Positions 7,863 to 16,243 of a DNA stretch of 64,000 nucleotides are shown piece after piece. The position numbers were made by a program, and so were the translations under genes. A model generated the notes under the pieces. The model saw only the letters and a program-made list of their open reading frames with translations, was not told where the DNA came from and did not search any database. Source of the stretch: Actinomadura madurae (lineage in GTDB: Bacteria > Actinomycetota > Actinomycetes > Streptosporangiales > Streptosporangiaceae); assembly GCF_900115095.1 (NCBI RefSeq), contig NZ_FOVH01000001.1, forward strand, positions 558,001 to 622,000, in the 5' to 3' direction. The number at the start of each line of letters is the position of its first letter. Position 1 is the first letter of the stretch.

Positions 7863-10800
7863 GTGACCGAGTCCTGGACCTCCGACCGCCGTCCCTCCCT
7901 CGCCGGCCGCCTGGCGAGGCTCGGCTTCACCGACGCCGCGCGGGCCGGGCGGCTCCTGGAGGAGGCGCGGCGCGGCACCGGCTCCGGGCCGTCCGACGAG
8001 CTGCTCGACGCCCTCGGCGGCACCGCCGACCCGGACCTCGCCCTGGACGGCCTGCTGCGGCTGCTGGCGTGCGCCGGCGAGCGGGGCGTGGGCGGGGAGC
8101 TGCGGGACGCGCTCGCCCGCGAGCCGGGGACGCGGGAGCGGCTCACCGCCGTCCTCGGGGTGAGCGCCGCCCTGGGCGACCATCTGGCCCGGCATCCGGA
8201 GCACTGGAACGTTCTGCGCGACGGCGCGGCCGGCCCGGCGCGGCCGCCGCGGGAGGAGCTGCTGGCCGCCGTGGGCGCCGACCCGTCGGCCGAGGAGCCG
8301 GTGGCCTCCGCCTCCGACGCCCTCCTCGCGCTCCGCGTCGCCTACCGCCGGCGCCTCCTCGCGCTCGCGGGACGCGACCTGATCGGCGTCGCCGACGTCG
8401 CCGAGGTCGCCGCGGAGCTGGCCGACCTCGCCTCCGCCGCGCTGGAGGCGGGCCTCGCGATCGCCCGCGCCGAGGTCCCCGGGCACCGGGCGTGCCGGCT
8501 CGCCGTGATCGGCATGGGCAAGTGCGGGGGCCGCGAGCTGAACTACGTCAGCGACGTCGACGTGATCTTCGTGGCGGAAGCGCGGGCGGAGGAGCCGGAG
8601 GACGCCGCCCTGCGCGTCGCGACCCGGCTGGCGTCGGCGATGATGCGGGCCTGCTCGGCCTCCACGGAGGAGGGCGCGCTCTGGGAGGTGGACGCGGCGC
8701 TGCGGCCCGAGGGCAAGTCCGGCCCGCTCGTGCGGACGCTCGCCAGCCACCGCGCCTACTACGAGCGCTGGGCCAAGACCTGGGAGTTCCAGGCGCTGCT
8801 GAAGGCCCGCCCGGTCGCCGGCGACCCGGGGCTCGGCACCCGCTACCTCGACACGATCGCCCCGATCGTGTGGAAGGCCGCCGAGGGGGAGGACTTCGTC
8901 GAGGACGTCCAGCACATGCGGCGCCGCGTCGAGGCCGACCTGAACCAGCGCACCGCCGACTCCGAGCGCCAGCTCAAGCTCGGCCCCGGCGGGCTGCGCG
9001 ACGTGGAGTTCTCGGTGCAGCTGCTCCAGCTCGTGCACGGCCGCGCCGACGAGACGCTCCGCAGCCCGACCACGCTGGACGCCCTGGCCGACCTGTCCCA
9101 GGGCGGCTATGTCGGCCGCGACGACGCGGCGGTGCTGGCGTCGGCCTACCGGTTCCTGCGGCGCGTGGAGCACCTGGTCCAGCTGCACCGGCTGCGCCGC
9201 ACCCATCTCGTCCCCGATGACGAGGCGGGCCTGCGCCGCCTCGGCCGCGCCCTCGGCCTGCGCACCGACCCGGTGGGGGAGTTCACCGCGCTGTGGCGGC
9301 GGCACGCCCGCGAGGTCCGCCGCATCCACGAGAAGCTGTTCTACCGGCCGCTGCTGCGGGCCGTCGCCCGGCTGCCCGGGGAGGAGTCGCGGCTCACCCC
9401 GGAGGCCGCCCGGACCCGGCTGGAGGCCCTCGGCTACGGCGACCCGGCGGGCGCGCTCCGGCACATCGAGGCGCTGACCTCGGGGGTGTCGCGGCGCGCC
9501 GCGATCCAGCGGACGCTGCTGCCGGTCATGCTCGGCTGGTTCGCCGACGCGCCGGACCCCGACGCGGGCCTGCTCGGGTTCCGGCAGGTCAGCGACGCGC
9601 TCGGCACCACGCCCTGGTACCTGCGGCTGCTGCGGGACGAGGTCGCCGTCGCCGAGCGGATGGCGTGGGTGCTCGGCTCCAGCCGCTACGCCACCGACCT
9701 GCTGCTGCGGGCGCCGGAGGCGGTCGGGATGCTCGGCAGCGACGCCGACCTGGCCCCGCGCCCGGCCCGCGCGCTGCGCTCGGAGGCCCTCGCCGCCGTC
9801 CGCCGGCACTGGGACTTCACCGCGGCGCCCGCGGGGGAGCGGGCGGCCGCGGCCGCCCCCGCCGAGGAGGCGACCGCGGTGGTGCGGGGCCTGCGGCGCC
9901 GCGAGCTGTTCCGCGTGGCGGTCGCCGACCTGCTCGGCCTGGTGGACGTCCGGACGGTGGGCGAGGCCCTCACCGGCATCGCCGCCGTCACCGTGGAGGC
10001 GGCGCTGCGGGCCGCCGTCAAGAAGATCGAGCTGGAGTCGCGGGAGCCGCTGCCGACCCGGATGGCCGTCGTCGCGATGGGCCGGTTCGGCGGGCACGAG
10101 CTCGGCTACGGCAGCGACGCCGACGTGATGTTCGTGCACGACCCGCTGCCGGACGCGGACGAGCGGGCCGCCGGGCGGGCCGCGCACGCCGTCGCCGAGG
10201 AGCTGCGCCGCCTCCTGGCGCTGCCCGCCCCCGACCCGCCGCTGGAGATCGACCCGAACCTGCGGCCGGAGGGGCGGCAGGGGCCGCTGGTGCGCACCCT
10301 CGCGTCCTATGCCGCCTACTACGCCCGCTGGTCGGAGCCCTGGGAGGCGCAGGCGCTGCTGCGCGCCGACCCGCTGATCGGCGACGAGGGCCTGCGGGAC
10401 CGGTTCCGCGCGCTGATCGACCCCGTCCGGTGGCCGGAGGACGGCATCGACGACGACGCCGTCCGTCAGATCCGGCGGCTGAAGGCGCGGATGGAGTCCG
10501 AGCGGCTCCCGCGCGGCGTCGAGCGGCGGCTGCACATCAAGCTCGGCCCCGGCGGCCTCGCGGACGTGGAGTGGGTCGCGCAGCTCCTCCAGCTCCGGCA
10601 CGCGCACGACGTCCCGGGGCTGCGCACCACCCGGACCCTGGACGCGCTCGACGCCGCCGTCGGGGCCGGGCTGCTGGACGCCGGCGACGCCGCCGTGCTG
10701 GAGGACGCGTGGTGCCTGGCGACCCGCATCCGGGGGTCGATCATGCTGGTGCGGGGCCGCGCGTCCGACCTGCTGCCCACCGACCACCACCGGGAGCGCA

Positions 10801-10916
10801 GCGCCGTCACCCGCGTCCTCGGCTATCCGGGGACCGGTGACCTTCTGGAGGACTACCGCCGCCACGCCCGCCGGGCCCGCGCCGTGGTCGACCGCGTGTT
10901 CTACGGGGCGGACTGA
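7863..10916 (+). CDS. glnE: Bifunctional glutamine synthetase adenylyltransferase/deadenylase
   Basis: 1017-residue cytoplasmic regulator that attaches and removes AMP on the adenylylatable Tyr of GlnA1. It consists of two tandem nucleotidyltransferase modules. The N-terminal deadenylylase module has GKCGGRELNYVSDVDVIFV (about 218-236) and KLGPGGLRDVEFSVQLLQL. The C-terminal adenylyltransferase module has GRFGGHELGYGSDADVMFV (about 739-757) and KLGPGGLADVEWVAQLLQL. Both GS-x-x-D-x-D cores are intact and the length equals the actinobacterial family (about 1000 residues). GTG at 7863 is the first start after glnA2. Its substrate glnA1 is encoded about 7.4 kb downstream on the opposite strand. 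Confidence 0.95.
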   Translation: MTESWTSDRRPSLAGRLARLGFTDAARAGRLLEEARRGTGSGPSDELLDALGGTADPDLALDGLLRLLACAGERGVGGELRDALAREPGTRERLTAVLGVSAALGDHLARHPEHWNVLRDGAAGPARPPREELLAAVGADPSAEEPVASASDALLALRVAYRRRLLALAGRDLIGVADVAEVAAELADLASAALEAGLAIARAEVPGHRACRLAVIGMGKCGGRELNYVSDVDVIFVAEARAEEPEDAALRVATRLASAMMRACSASTEEGALWEVDAALRPEGKSGPLVRTLASHRAYYERWAKTWEFQALLKARPVAGDPGLGTRYLDTIAPIVWKAAEGEDFVEDVQHMRRRVEADLNQRTADSERQLKLGPGGLRDVEFSVQLLQLVHGRADETLRSPTTLDALADLSQGGYVGRDDAAVLASAYRFLRRVEHLVQLHRLRRTHLVPDDEAGLRRLGRALGLRTDPVGEFTALWRRHAREVRRIHEKLFYRPLLRAVARLPGEESRLTPEAARTRLEALGYGDPAGALRHIEALTSGVSRRAAIQRTLLPVMLGWFADAPDPDAGLLGFRQVSDALGTTPWYLRLLRDEVAVAERMAWVLGSSRYATDLLLRAPEAVGMLGSDADLAPRPARALRSEALAAVRRHWDFTAAPAGERAAAAAPAEEATAVVRGLRRRELFRVAVADLLGLVDVRTVGEALTGIAAVTVEAALRAAVKKIELESREPLPTRMAVVAMGRFGGHELGYGSDADVMFVHDPLPDADERAAGRAAHAVAEELRRLLALPAPDPPLEIDPNLRPEGRQGPLVRTLASYAAYYARWSEPWEAQALLRADPLIGDEGLRDRFRALIDPVRWPEDGIDDDAVRQIRRLKARMESERLPRGVERRLHIKLGPGGLADVEWVAQLLQLRHAHDVPGLRTTRTLDALDAAVGAGLLDAGDAAVLEDAWCLATRIRGSIMLVRGRASDLLPTDHHRERSAVTRVLGYPGTGDLLEDYRRHARRARAVVDRVFYGAD

Positions 10917-10957
10917 TCCCGGAGGATGACCCGGCTACTCCCGGAGTCGTAGGCGGG

Positions 10958-11839
10958 TCAGGAGCGGCCGGCGCCGCCCGCGGCGGCGGAGCCGGCGCCG
11001 GAGCGGCCCGTGCCGCGTCCCGGGCGCTGGGCGAGGCGGTGCCGGACGCGGGCCCGCGCGACGAGGAGCGAGGCGGGACACCGCGTGTAGAGGACGTAGG
11101 ACACCCAGAGCGCCCCGCTGATCAGCGCCATCCCGGCCACCGCGTCCAGCACGTAGTGGTTGGCGGTGGACAGGATCACGTACACGGTCGTCGCGGGGTA
11201 GAGCACACCGAGGATCTTGGCCCACTTCTGCGTCGCCAGCCTGACCAGGATCACCCCGCACCACAGCGACCATCCGGCGTGCATGGACGGCATGGCCGCG
11301 TACTGGTTGGTCAGGCTGCCGGAGGCGTCGCTGGCGTACAGGCCGAGCGAGTGCAGCGCGGTCACCGGGTCGACGAAGCCCTCGCTGTGCAGGAACCGCG
11401 GGGGCGCCAGCGGGTACAGCCAGAAGCCGATCAGCGCCACCGCCGTGGCGATCATGATGGAGGCGCGCAGCCACCGGTAGTGCTGGGGCCGGTAGCGGTA
11501 CAGCCAGACGACGATGCCGAGGGTCACGATGAAGTGCATCGTGGCGTAGAAGACGTTGGCGGTGCGCGCCAGCCACGGCACCGACAGCAGCGTCTGGTTG
11601 AGGTGCAGCTCAACGTCCAGCCCCAGGTAGCGCTCCACGCGCAGGATCTCGTCGGCGTGCGCGAACGCGGGCCCGGTGCCGTCCTGAACCAGGACGATGC
11701 GGGTGAGCGTATAGCCGGTGTAGAAGAGGACGACCAGGAGCAGCTCACGCCAGACCGGGGGCGCGGTGAGGACGCGGCGCCGTAGTGTCGTGGCGCCGGC
11801 CTCGCCTCTGCGGGCCGTTGGGGGGGCGGGTTGAGCCAT
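10958..11839 (-). CDS. PAP2-superfamily membrane protein (inositol phosphorylceramide synthase-like)
   Basis: 293-residue membrane protein with about six hydrophobic segments. The PAP2 catalytic elements are MPSMHAGWSLW (Ser-x-His motif) and STANHYVLDAVAG (His and Asp of motif 3), in the arrangement of the AUR1-like PAP2_3 subfamily; motif 1 is weak, as usual there. It would transfer or hydrolyse phospholipid headgroups at the outer membrane face; the substrate is unknown. The basic Gly/Ala/Ser-rich C-terminus is probably disordered. ATG at 11839 is the only good start. It is convergent with glnE, separated by 41 bases containing a 7-bp inverted repeat (10927-10933/10954-10960). Confidence 0.82.
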   Translation of the reverse strand: MAQPAPPTARRGEAGATTLRRRVLTAPPVWRELLLVVLFYTGYTLTRIVLVQDGTGPAFAHADEILRVERYLGLDVELHLNQTLLSVPWLARTANVFYATMHFIVTLGIVVWLYRYRPQHYRWLRASIMIATAVALIGFWLYPLAPPRFLHSEGFVDPVTALHSLGLYASDASGSLTNQYAAMPSMHAGWSLWCGVILVRLATQKWAKILGVLYPATTVYVILSTANHYVLDAVAGMALISGALWVSYVLYTRCPASLLVARARVRHRLAQRPGRGTGRSGAGSAAAGGAGRS

Positions 11840-12079
11840 GCTACCTATCTTTGCCTCAGGGCCCCCTGAATGAGATCACCGCGGCGAATGGTCTTCATCT
11901 CAGACTTGAGTAGTACGACCCTGATGCGGTATCCGGACTTTCGGGGGAGGGGCCCGGGGACGGTGGGTGGACCCCGGTCACCTACCCCGCAGCGCGGAGC
12001 CTATGGAGTTGATCAGGAGTCAGCATAGGAGGCCCTGGGTAGGTCCAGGGCGCCCCCCGCGAGTCGACCGGGGGGACGA
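11840..12079. other. Divergent intergenic region between PAP2 and secreted peptidase genes
   Basis: 240 bases without a gene. It is AT-richer near 11880-11930 (ACTTGAGTAGTACGACC-like stretch), which may hold the PAP2 promoter. A short hairpin CCCTGG-n6-CCAGGG lies near 12032-12050, just before the peptidase gene. No recognised regulator box was found. Confidence 0.4.
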
Positions 12080-13657
12080 ATGGCCAGGTATCCGGGTATA
12101 CCGGGCGTAATGCCGCTCATGGCTGGGTCACTGGCCGTTTTCGGACTGATCTCCCTGTCCCTCGCGGGAGGGACGCGCGTCCCCCGGACGGTGACCGCCG
12201 AGCACCGCGGGGCCCTCGGCGCCCCGTCCCCGGCCGTCCCGCCGCTCCAATGGAAGCGCTGCACCGGGCTGCCGCCCGCGGTGCACGGGAGCGGGACCCC
12301 GCGCACCGGGTTCCGCTGCGCGACGCTCCAGGTTCCGCTGGACCACGCCGACCCGTCCGGCCGGCGGATCGGCCTCGCCCTGATCAAGCTGCCCGCGACC
12401 GACCGGCGCCACCGCATCGGCTCGCTGGTGTTCAACTTCGGCGGGCCCGGCGGCGACGGCGTCGACACGCTCGCGCAGACCGCGGGCGACTACGCGGCTC
12501 TGCGCACCCGCTACGACCTGATCGGGTTCGACCCCCGCGGCGTCGGCCGCAGCACCCCCGTGACCTGCGTGGACGACCGGCGGATGGACGGGCTCGCCGC
12601 CGCGGACGACAGCCCCGACACCGCCGCCGAAGAGAAGGCGTACATGGCCCGCCGCGCCGCGTACGCGCGGGCGTGCGAGGCGCGGTCGGGGCGGCTGCTC
12701 CCGCACGTCGGCACCTTGGACGCCGTCCGCGATCTCGACCTGATCCGCGCCGCGCTCGGCGAGCGGAGGCTGCACTACTTCGGCGTCTCCTACGGCACCT
12801 GGCTCGGCGGCGGCTACGCGCACCGGTTCCCCGCCCGGGTGGGACGGGCCGTGCTGGACGGCGCCGTCGACACCGGCAACGACCCCGCCGCGCTCGCGCT
12901 CGGCCAGGCCGCCGGGTTCCAGCAGGCCCTCGGCGAGTTCGCGGCGGCGTGCGCCCGCCTGGGGCGGGTCCTGTGCCCGCTGGGGAAGGACGGGCCGTCC
13001 GCCGTCGCGTCGATCGGCCGGATCCTGGCCGGCCTCGACCGCAGACCGCTCCGCACGTCGTCCGGCCGCAGGCTCACCCAGAGCCTCGGCACGACCGGGG
13101 TCGCCGCCGGCCTGTACTCCCGGAAGGCCTGGCCGTACCTCGCGCAGGGCCTGTCCGACGCCGTGAAGCGCCGCGACGGCTCCCTGCTGCTGTTGCTCGC
13201 CGACCTGCAGAACGGGCGGCGCGGGAACGGCGTCTACAGCAACTTCTCCGCCGCCAACACCGCCATCACCTGCGCGGACGGCGCGGACCGCTACACCGCG
13301 GACGACGTGCGGGAGCTGCTGCCGAGGTTCCGCGCCGCCTCGCCGATCTTCGGGCCGGCGATGGCCTGGCAGCTGACGCAGTGCACCGGCTGGCCGGTGG
13401 AGGGCGACGACGACGCGCGCGAGGTGTCCGCGCCGTCCGCCGCCCCGATTCTCGTCGTCGGCAACACCGGGGACCCCGCCACCCCGTACGCGTGGGCGTC
13501 CGAGCTGACGAGGAGGCTGGGCGGGGCCGCCACGCTCCTCACCCTCCGCGGGGAGGGCCACGGCGCCTACGCGACCGGCGACCGCTGCGTCCGCCGGGCC
13601 GTCGAGGCCTACCTCCTGCGCGGAAGCGTGCCCCCGTCCGGCACGACCTGCGGCTAG
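12080..13657 (+). CDS. Secreted alpha/beta-hydrolase, tripeptidyl aminopeptidase (TAP/SlpD-type)
   Basis: 525-residue serine peptidase predicted to be exported: a hydrophobic signal segment (about residues 12-30) ends in an Ala/Gly-rich region. The alpha/beta-hydrolase fold shows the oxyanion segment FNFGGPGGDG, the nucleophile elbow GVSYGT (Ser237), Asp in GNTGDPATP (about 465) and His in GEGHGAY (about 493); the end corresponds to the TAP-like C-terminal domain. Such enzymes release tripeptides from extracellular proteins. ATG at 12080 or Met at codon 11 could start it. Its stop codon shares the bases CTAG (13654-13657) with the convergent osmC gene. Confidence 0.87.
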   Translation: MARYPGIPGVMPLMAGSLAVFGLISLSLAGGTRVPRTVTAEHRGALGAPSPAVPPLQWKRCTGLPPAVHGSGTPRTGFRCATLQVPLDHADPSGRRIGLALIKLPATDRRHRIGSLVFNFGGPGGDGVDTLAQTAGDYAALRTRYDLIGFDPRGVGRSTPVTCVDDRRMDGLAAADDSPDTAAEEKAYMARRAAYARACEARSGRLLPHVGTLDAVRDLDLIRAALGERRLHYFGVSYGTWLGGGYAHRFPARVGRAVLDGAVDTGNDPAALALGQAAGFQQALGEFAAACARLGRVLCPLGKDGPSAVASIGRILAGLDRRPLRTSSGRRLTQSLGTTGVAAGLYSRKAWPYLAQGLSDAVKRRDGSLLLLLADLQNGRRGNGVYSNFSAANTAITCADGADRYTADDVRELLPRFRAASPIFGPAMAWQLTQCTGWPVEGDDDAREVSAPSAAPILVVGNTGDPATPYAWASELTRRLGGAATLLTLRGEGHGAYATGDRCVRRAVEAYLLRGSVPPSGTTCG

Positions 13658-14046
13658 ACGACCTGCTCGACCTTCATCGGCTCCCGCAGCGCGCTGCCGA
13701 CCGTGCAGTACTTGTCGTGGACCCGCCCGGCCACGGCCTTCAGGACGTCCCCGGCCTCGGCGTCCCCCTCGGGGAGCTCGACGTCATAGGTGACGGTGAT
13801 CGTGCCGAGCGTGCTCGTCGCGATCTTGTCGGCCTGGACGGTCGCGGCGAGCCGCGCCATCCGGTGCCCGCGCTTGGCCGTCAGCGGCTCGACGGTGACC
13901 AGCTCGCAGCCGCCGAGCGCCGCCAGCAGCAGCTCGACGGGCGTGAAGACGCCCTCGGCGTCCCCGTCGCCGATGGCGACGCTCGCGCCCCGCCCGTTGA
14001 CGGCCCGGAAGCCGTCCTCGGTGCGCTCCACCCTGACCTCGGCCAT
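13654..14046 (-). CDS. OsmC-family peroxide-reducing protein
   Basis: 130-residue cytoplasmic protein of the OsmC/Ohr fold, thiol peroxidases that reduce organic hydroperoxides. The two cysteines of the family are present: Cys in LAALGGCELVTVEPL (about 47, N-terminal end of the central helix) and Cys in HDKYCTVGSAL (about 115). The preceding FTPVELLLAALGGC is the typical signature. ATG at 14046 follows an AGGGGA ribosome site. Monocistronic; its TAG overlaps the TAG of the convergent peptidase gene by a CTAG. Subgroup (OsmC, Ohr or YhfA-like) is not resolved. Confidence 0.88.
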   Translation of the reverse strand: MAEVRVERTEDGFRAVNGRGASVAIGDGDAEGVFTPVELLLAALGGCELVTVEPLTAKRGHRMARLAATVQADKIATSTLGTITVTYDVELPEGDAEAGDVLKAVAGRVHDKYCTVGSALREPMKVEQVV

Positions 14047-14107
14047 GACATCCCCTTTGATCGTCCGGTCTCGCCCACCTGAACACGGGCGCCCCGGACG
14101 TTCTTCC

Positions 14108-16243
14108 CTACATCCCGAGGCGCTCCTGCTCCTCCGCCACGATCTGCGCCGCCAGGGCCTGCTCGGAGATGTCGACCGCGTCCGGAGTCTGCTCGGCGAG
14201 ATCGCTGCGGCGCGCGTACTCGTCGAACAGCATCGTCTTGACCTGCAGTATCTCCAGCATCCGGGCGTCCACGCCGCCGGGTGTCAGCAGCCGGTGCACC
14301 TGCACCGTGCGGACCTGCCCCATCCGGTGCGCGCGGGCGACCGCCTGCGTCTCCATGGTCGGCTTCACCTGCGGCTCGCACAGGATCACGACGGAGGCCG
14401 CCTGGAGGTTGAGCCCGACCCCGCCCGCCTGGATCTGGGCGAGCAGGACGGCGTGGCCGGGCTCGGCGGTGAACGCGTCCACGATCTCCTGCCGCCGCAC
14501 GGGCGGTGTCCCGCCCGAGATCGGGCCGCGCGCCGCCGGGCCGAGCGCGTCCTGGACGGCGGCGAGCACGTCCCGGAAGTAGGAGAACACCACGACCTTC
14601 AGGTCGTTGGCGTCCGCCTCCTCGACCAGCTCCACCAGGCGGGCGAGCTTGGCCGACTTCTTCGGGACGGCGTACGCGGCCCGGCGCATCGCCATGAAGT
14701 TGCCCTCCGCCACCGCGTCCCGGTAGGCCCGCGCGTCGGCCCGGCTGAACTCCTCCAGCTCGTCCACGTGCACGACCTCGGGCAGCTCGACCAGCACGTC
14801 CCGCTGGTTGCGCCGCAGGTACACCGGGGCGACCGCCGACCGGAACGCCCGCGCCCCCATCGCCGCGTCGCTCGTCCGGACCTCCTTGGCGAGCCCGGGA
14901 CGCAGGTGCGCGACCAGGCTGCGGAACTCCTCGACCCGGTTCTCCATCGGCGTCCCGGTCAGGAACAGGACATGCTCGGTCCGGCGGCACCACGCGCCGA
15001 CGGCACGGGAGCGGCGGGTCTCGTGGTTCTTGGCGTAGTGCGCCTCGTCCACCACGAACATGCCGACCCGCACGTCGTCCGGGACGTCCAGGCTGTGCAG
15101 CGTGGCGAGCGTCGTCACGGCGATCCCGCCGTCCCCGGCCCACTTGCGCAGCGCGGCGGCGCGCCCGGACCCGTGCAGCGGGTGCGCGGCGATCGTGCTG
15201 CGCGTCTCGATCTCCCGCACCCAGTTGATCAGCACGCTCGCGGGGCACGCCACCAGGAAGTGGGTGGCGCCCTCCGTACGCAGATGGGCCATCGCGGCGA
15301 TCGCCTGGATCGTCTTCCCGAGCCCCATCTCGTCGCCCAGGATCACCCGCCGCTGGACGAGCGCGAACCGCGCCCCGAACGCCTGGTACCCGCGCAGCGA
15401 CACCCGCCGGTGGGCGTCGTCGAGAGGCTGCGCCTTGACCCGGGCGGCGAGATCGCCCGGCAGGAAGCCCTGGGCGGCGTCCCGCTCGGGATCCAGCGCC
15501 GCCAGCTCGGCCAGCAGGGTCTGGTAGTCGGACGCGCGCAGCTCGAAGTCGATCCACGCCTCGTCCGGCGACACCGCGGGCCGCAGCAGGTCCACCGACG
15601 CCTGCGCCATCAGCAGCCGGGTCCCGCGGGACTCCTCGGTCCGCAGGGCCTCCGCCAGCTCGCCGACCGCCTCCCGCGCCCGCTCCCGCCGGGAGGCCCG
15701 CGTGAAGATCCGCCGCCACCACGACCCGGCCGGCCGCGCGTCGTGCACCAGCGGCCCGAACCGCTCGTCCACGCCGTCGGCGGCGGCCCGCGCGCGCGGG
15801 AGCTCCGGCCCCGCGTTCACCAGCCGGTGCAGGGCGGCGACGACGGGCGTCATGGTCTCGTCCCGCCGGTCGACGTCGACCCGGACCGCCGCCGACCGCT
15901 CCGCCGCCTCCCGCAGGCTCTCCGCCGCCGCGTGGAGCTGCCGCGCGGTCTGCGGCCCGATCCCGGGCAGCAGCTGCAGGCGGTACGGGGTGGCGTCCAG
16001 GACGTCCGCGACGGTCGTGTACCCCGCGTCCTCCAGGGGCCCGAGCCGCAGCCGCCCGTCCGTGACGTCCTTCAGCCGCGCCAGCGGGATCGACCCGAGC
16101 TGCTCCCGCGCCGCCTCCGCCCGCAGCGGCGCGAGCGCCCCGTGCACCTCCGCGAGCGCGCGCCGATGATCGGCGCCCAGGTCGCGCGCGGCGCCCAGCA
16201 GCGCGTATCCGCCCCGCAGGACGTCCTTGGCGTCGTCCGTCAT
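14108..16243 (-). CDS. SNF2-family ATPase/helicase with N-terminal helix-hairpin-helix
   Basis: 711-residue DNA-stimulated ATPase. The N-terminal 110 residues include a helix-hairpin-helix (LLPGIGPQTARQLHAAA, about 91-107) that may bind DNA. A poorly conserved helical linker follows, then a full Snf2 motor: motif I GDEMGLGKT (about 302), DEAH box VVDEAHYAKN (about 396), motif III LTGTPMENRVEEF, motif V GGVGLNLQAA (about 604) and motif VI ETQAVARAHRMGQ (about 637). No known accessory nuclease or chromatin domain is seen. ATG at 16243 with GAGGGA upstream overlaps the stop of the preceding paralogue (ATGA), so expression is coupled. DNA repair or remodelling is an inference from the family. Confidence 0.88.
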   Translation of the reverse strand: MTDDAKDVLRGGYALLGAARDLGADHRRALAEVHGALAPLRAEAAREQLGSIPLARLKDVTDGRLRLGPLEDAGYTTVADVLDATPYRLQLLPGIGPQTARQLHAAAESLREAAERSAAVRVDVDRRDETMTPVVAALHRLVNAGPELPRARAAADGVDERFGPLVHDARPAGSWWRRIFTRASRRERAREAVGELAEALRTEESRGTRLLMAQASVDLLRPAVSPDEAWIDFELRASDYQTLLAELAALDPERDAAQGFLPGDLAARVKAQPLDDAHRRVSLRGYQAFGARFALVQRRVILGDEMGLGKTIQAIAAMAHLRTEGATHFLVACPASVLINWVREIETRSTIAAHPLHGSGRAAALRKWAGDGGIAVTTLATLHSLDVPDDVRVGMFVVDEAHYAKNHETRRSRAVGAWCRRTEHVLFLTGTPMENRVEEFRSLVAHLRPGLAKEVRTSDAAMGARAFRSAVAPVYLRRNQRDVLVELPEVVHVDELEEFSRADARAYRDAVAEGNFMAMRRAAYAVPKKSAKLARLVELVEEADANDLKVVVFSYFRDVLAAVQDALGPAARGPISGGTPPVRRQEIVDAFTAEPGHAVLLAQIQAGGVGLNLQAASVVILCEPQVKPTMETQAVARAHRMGQVRTVQVHRLLTPGGVDARMLEILQVKTMLFDEYARRSDLAEQTPDAVDISEQALAAQIVAEEQERLGM

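Noticed and set aside
5447-8146. An 899-codon open frame on the minus strand opposite the ABC ATPase and glnA2
   Set aside because: Its translation is low-complexity (Arg, Val, Ala, Gly, His-rich) and is the antisense of two clearly recognised genes; open antisense frames are expected at this GC content.
7623-10865. A 1080-codon minus-strand open frame opposite glnE
   Set aside because: Same reason: no domain or family resemblance, while the plus strand encodes an intact GlnE.
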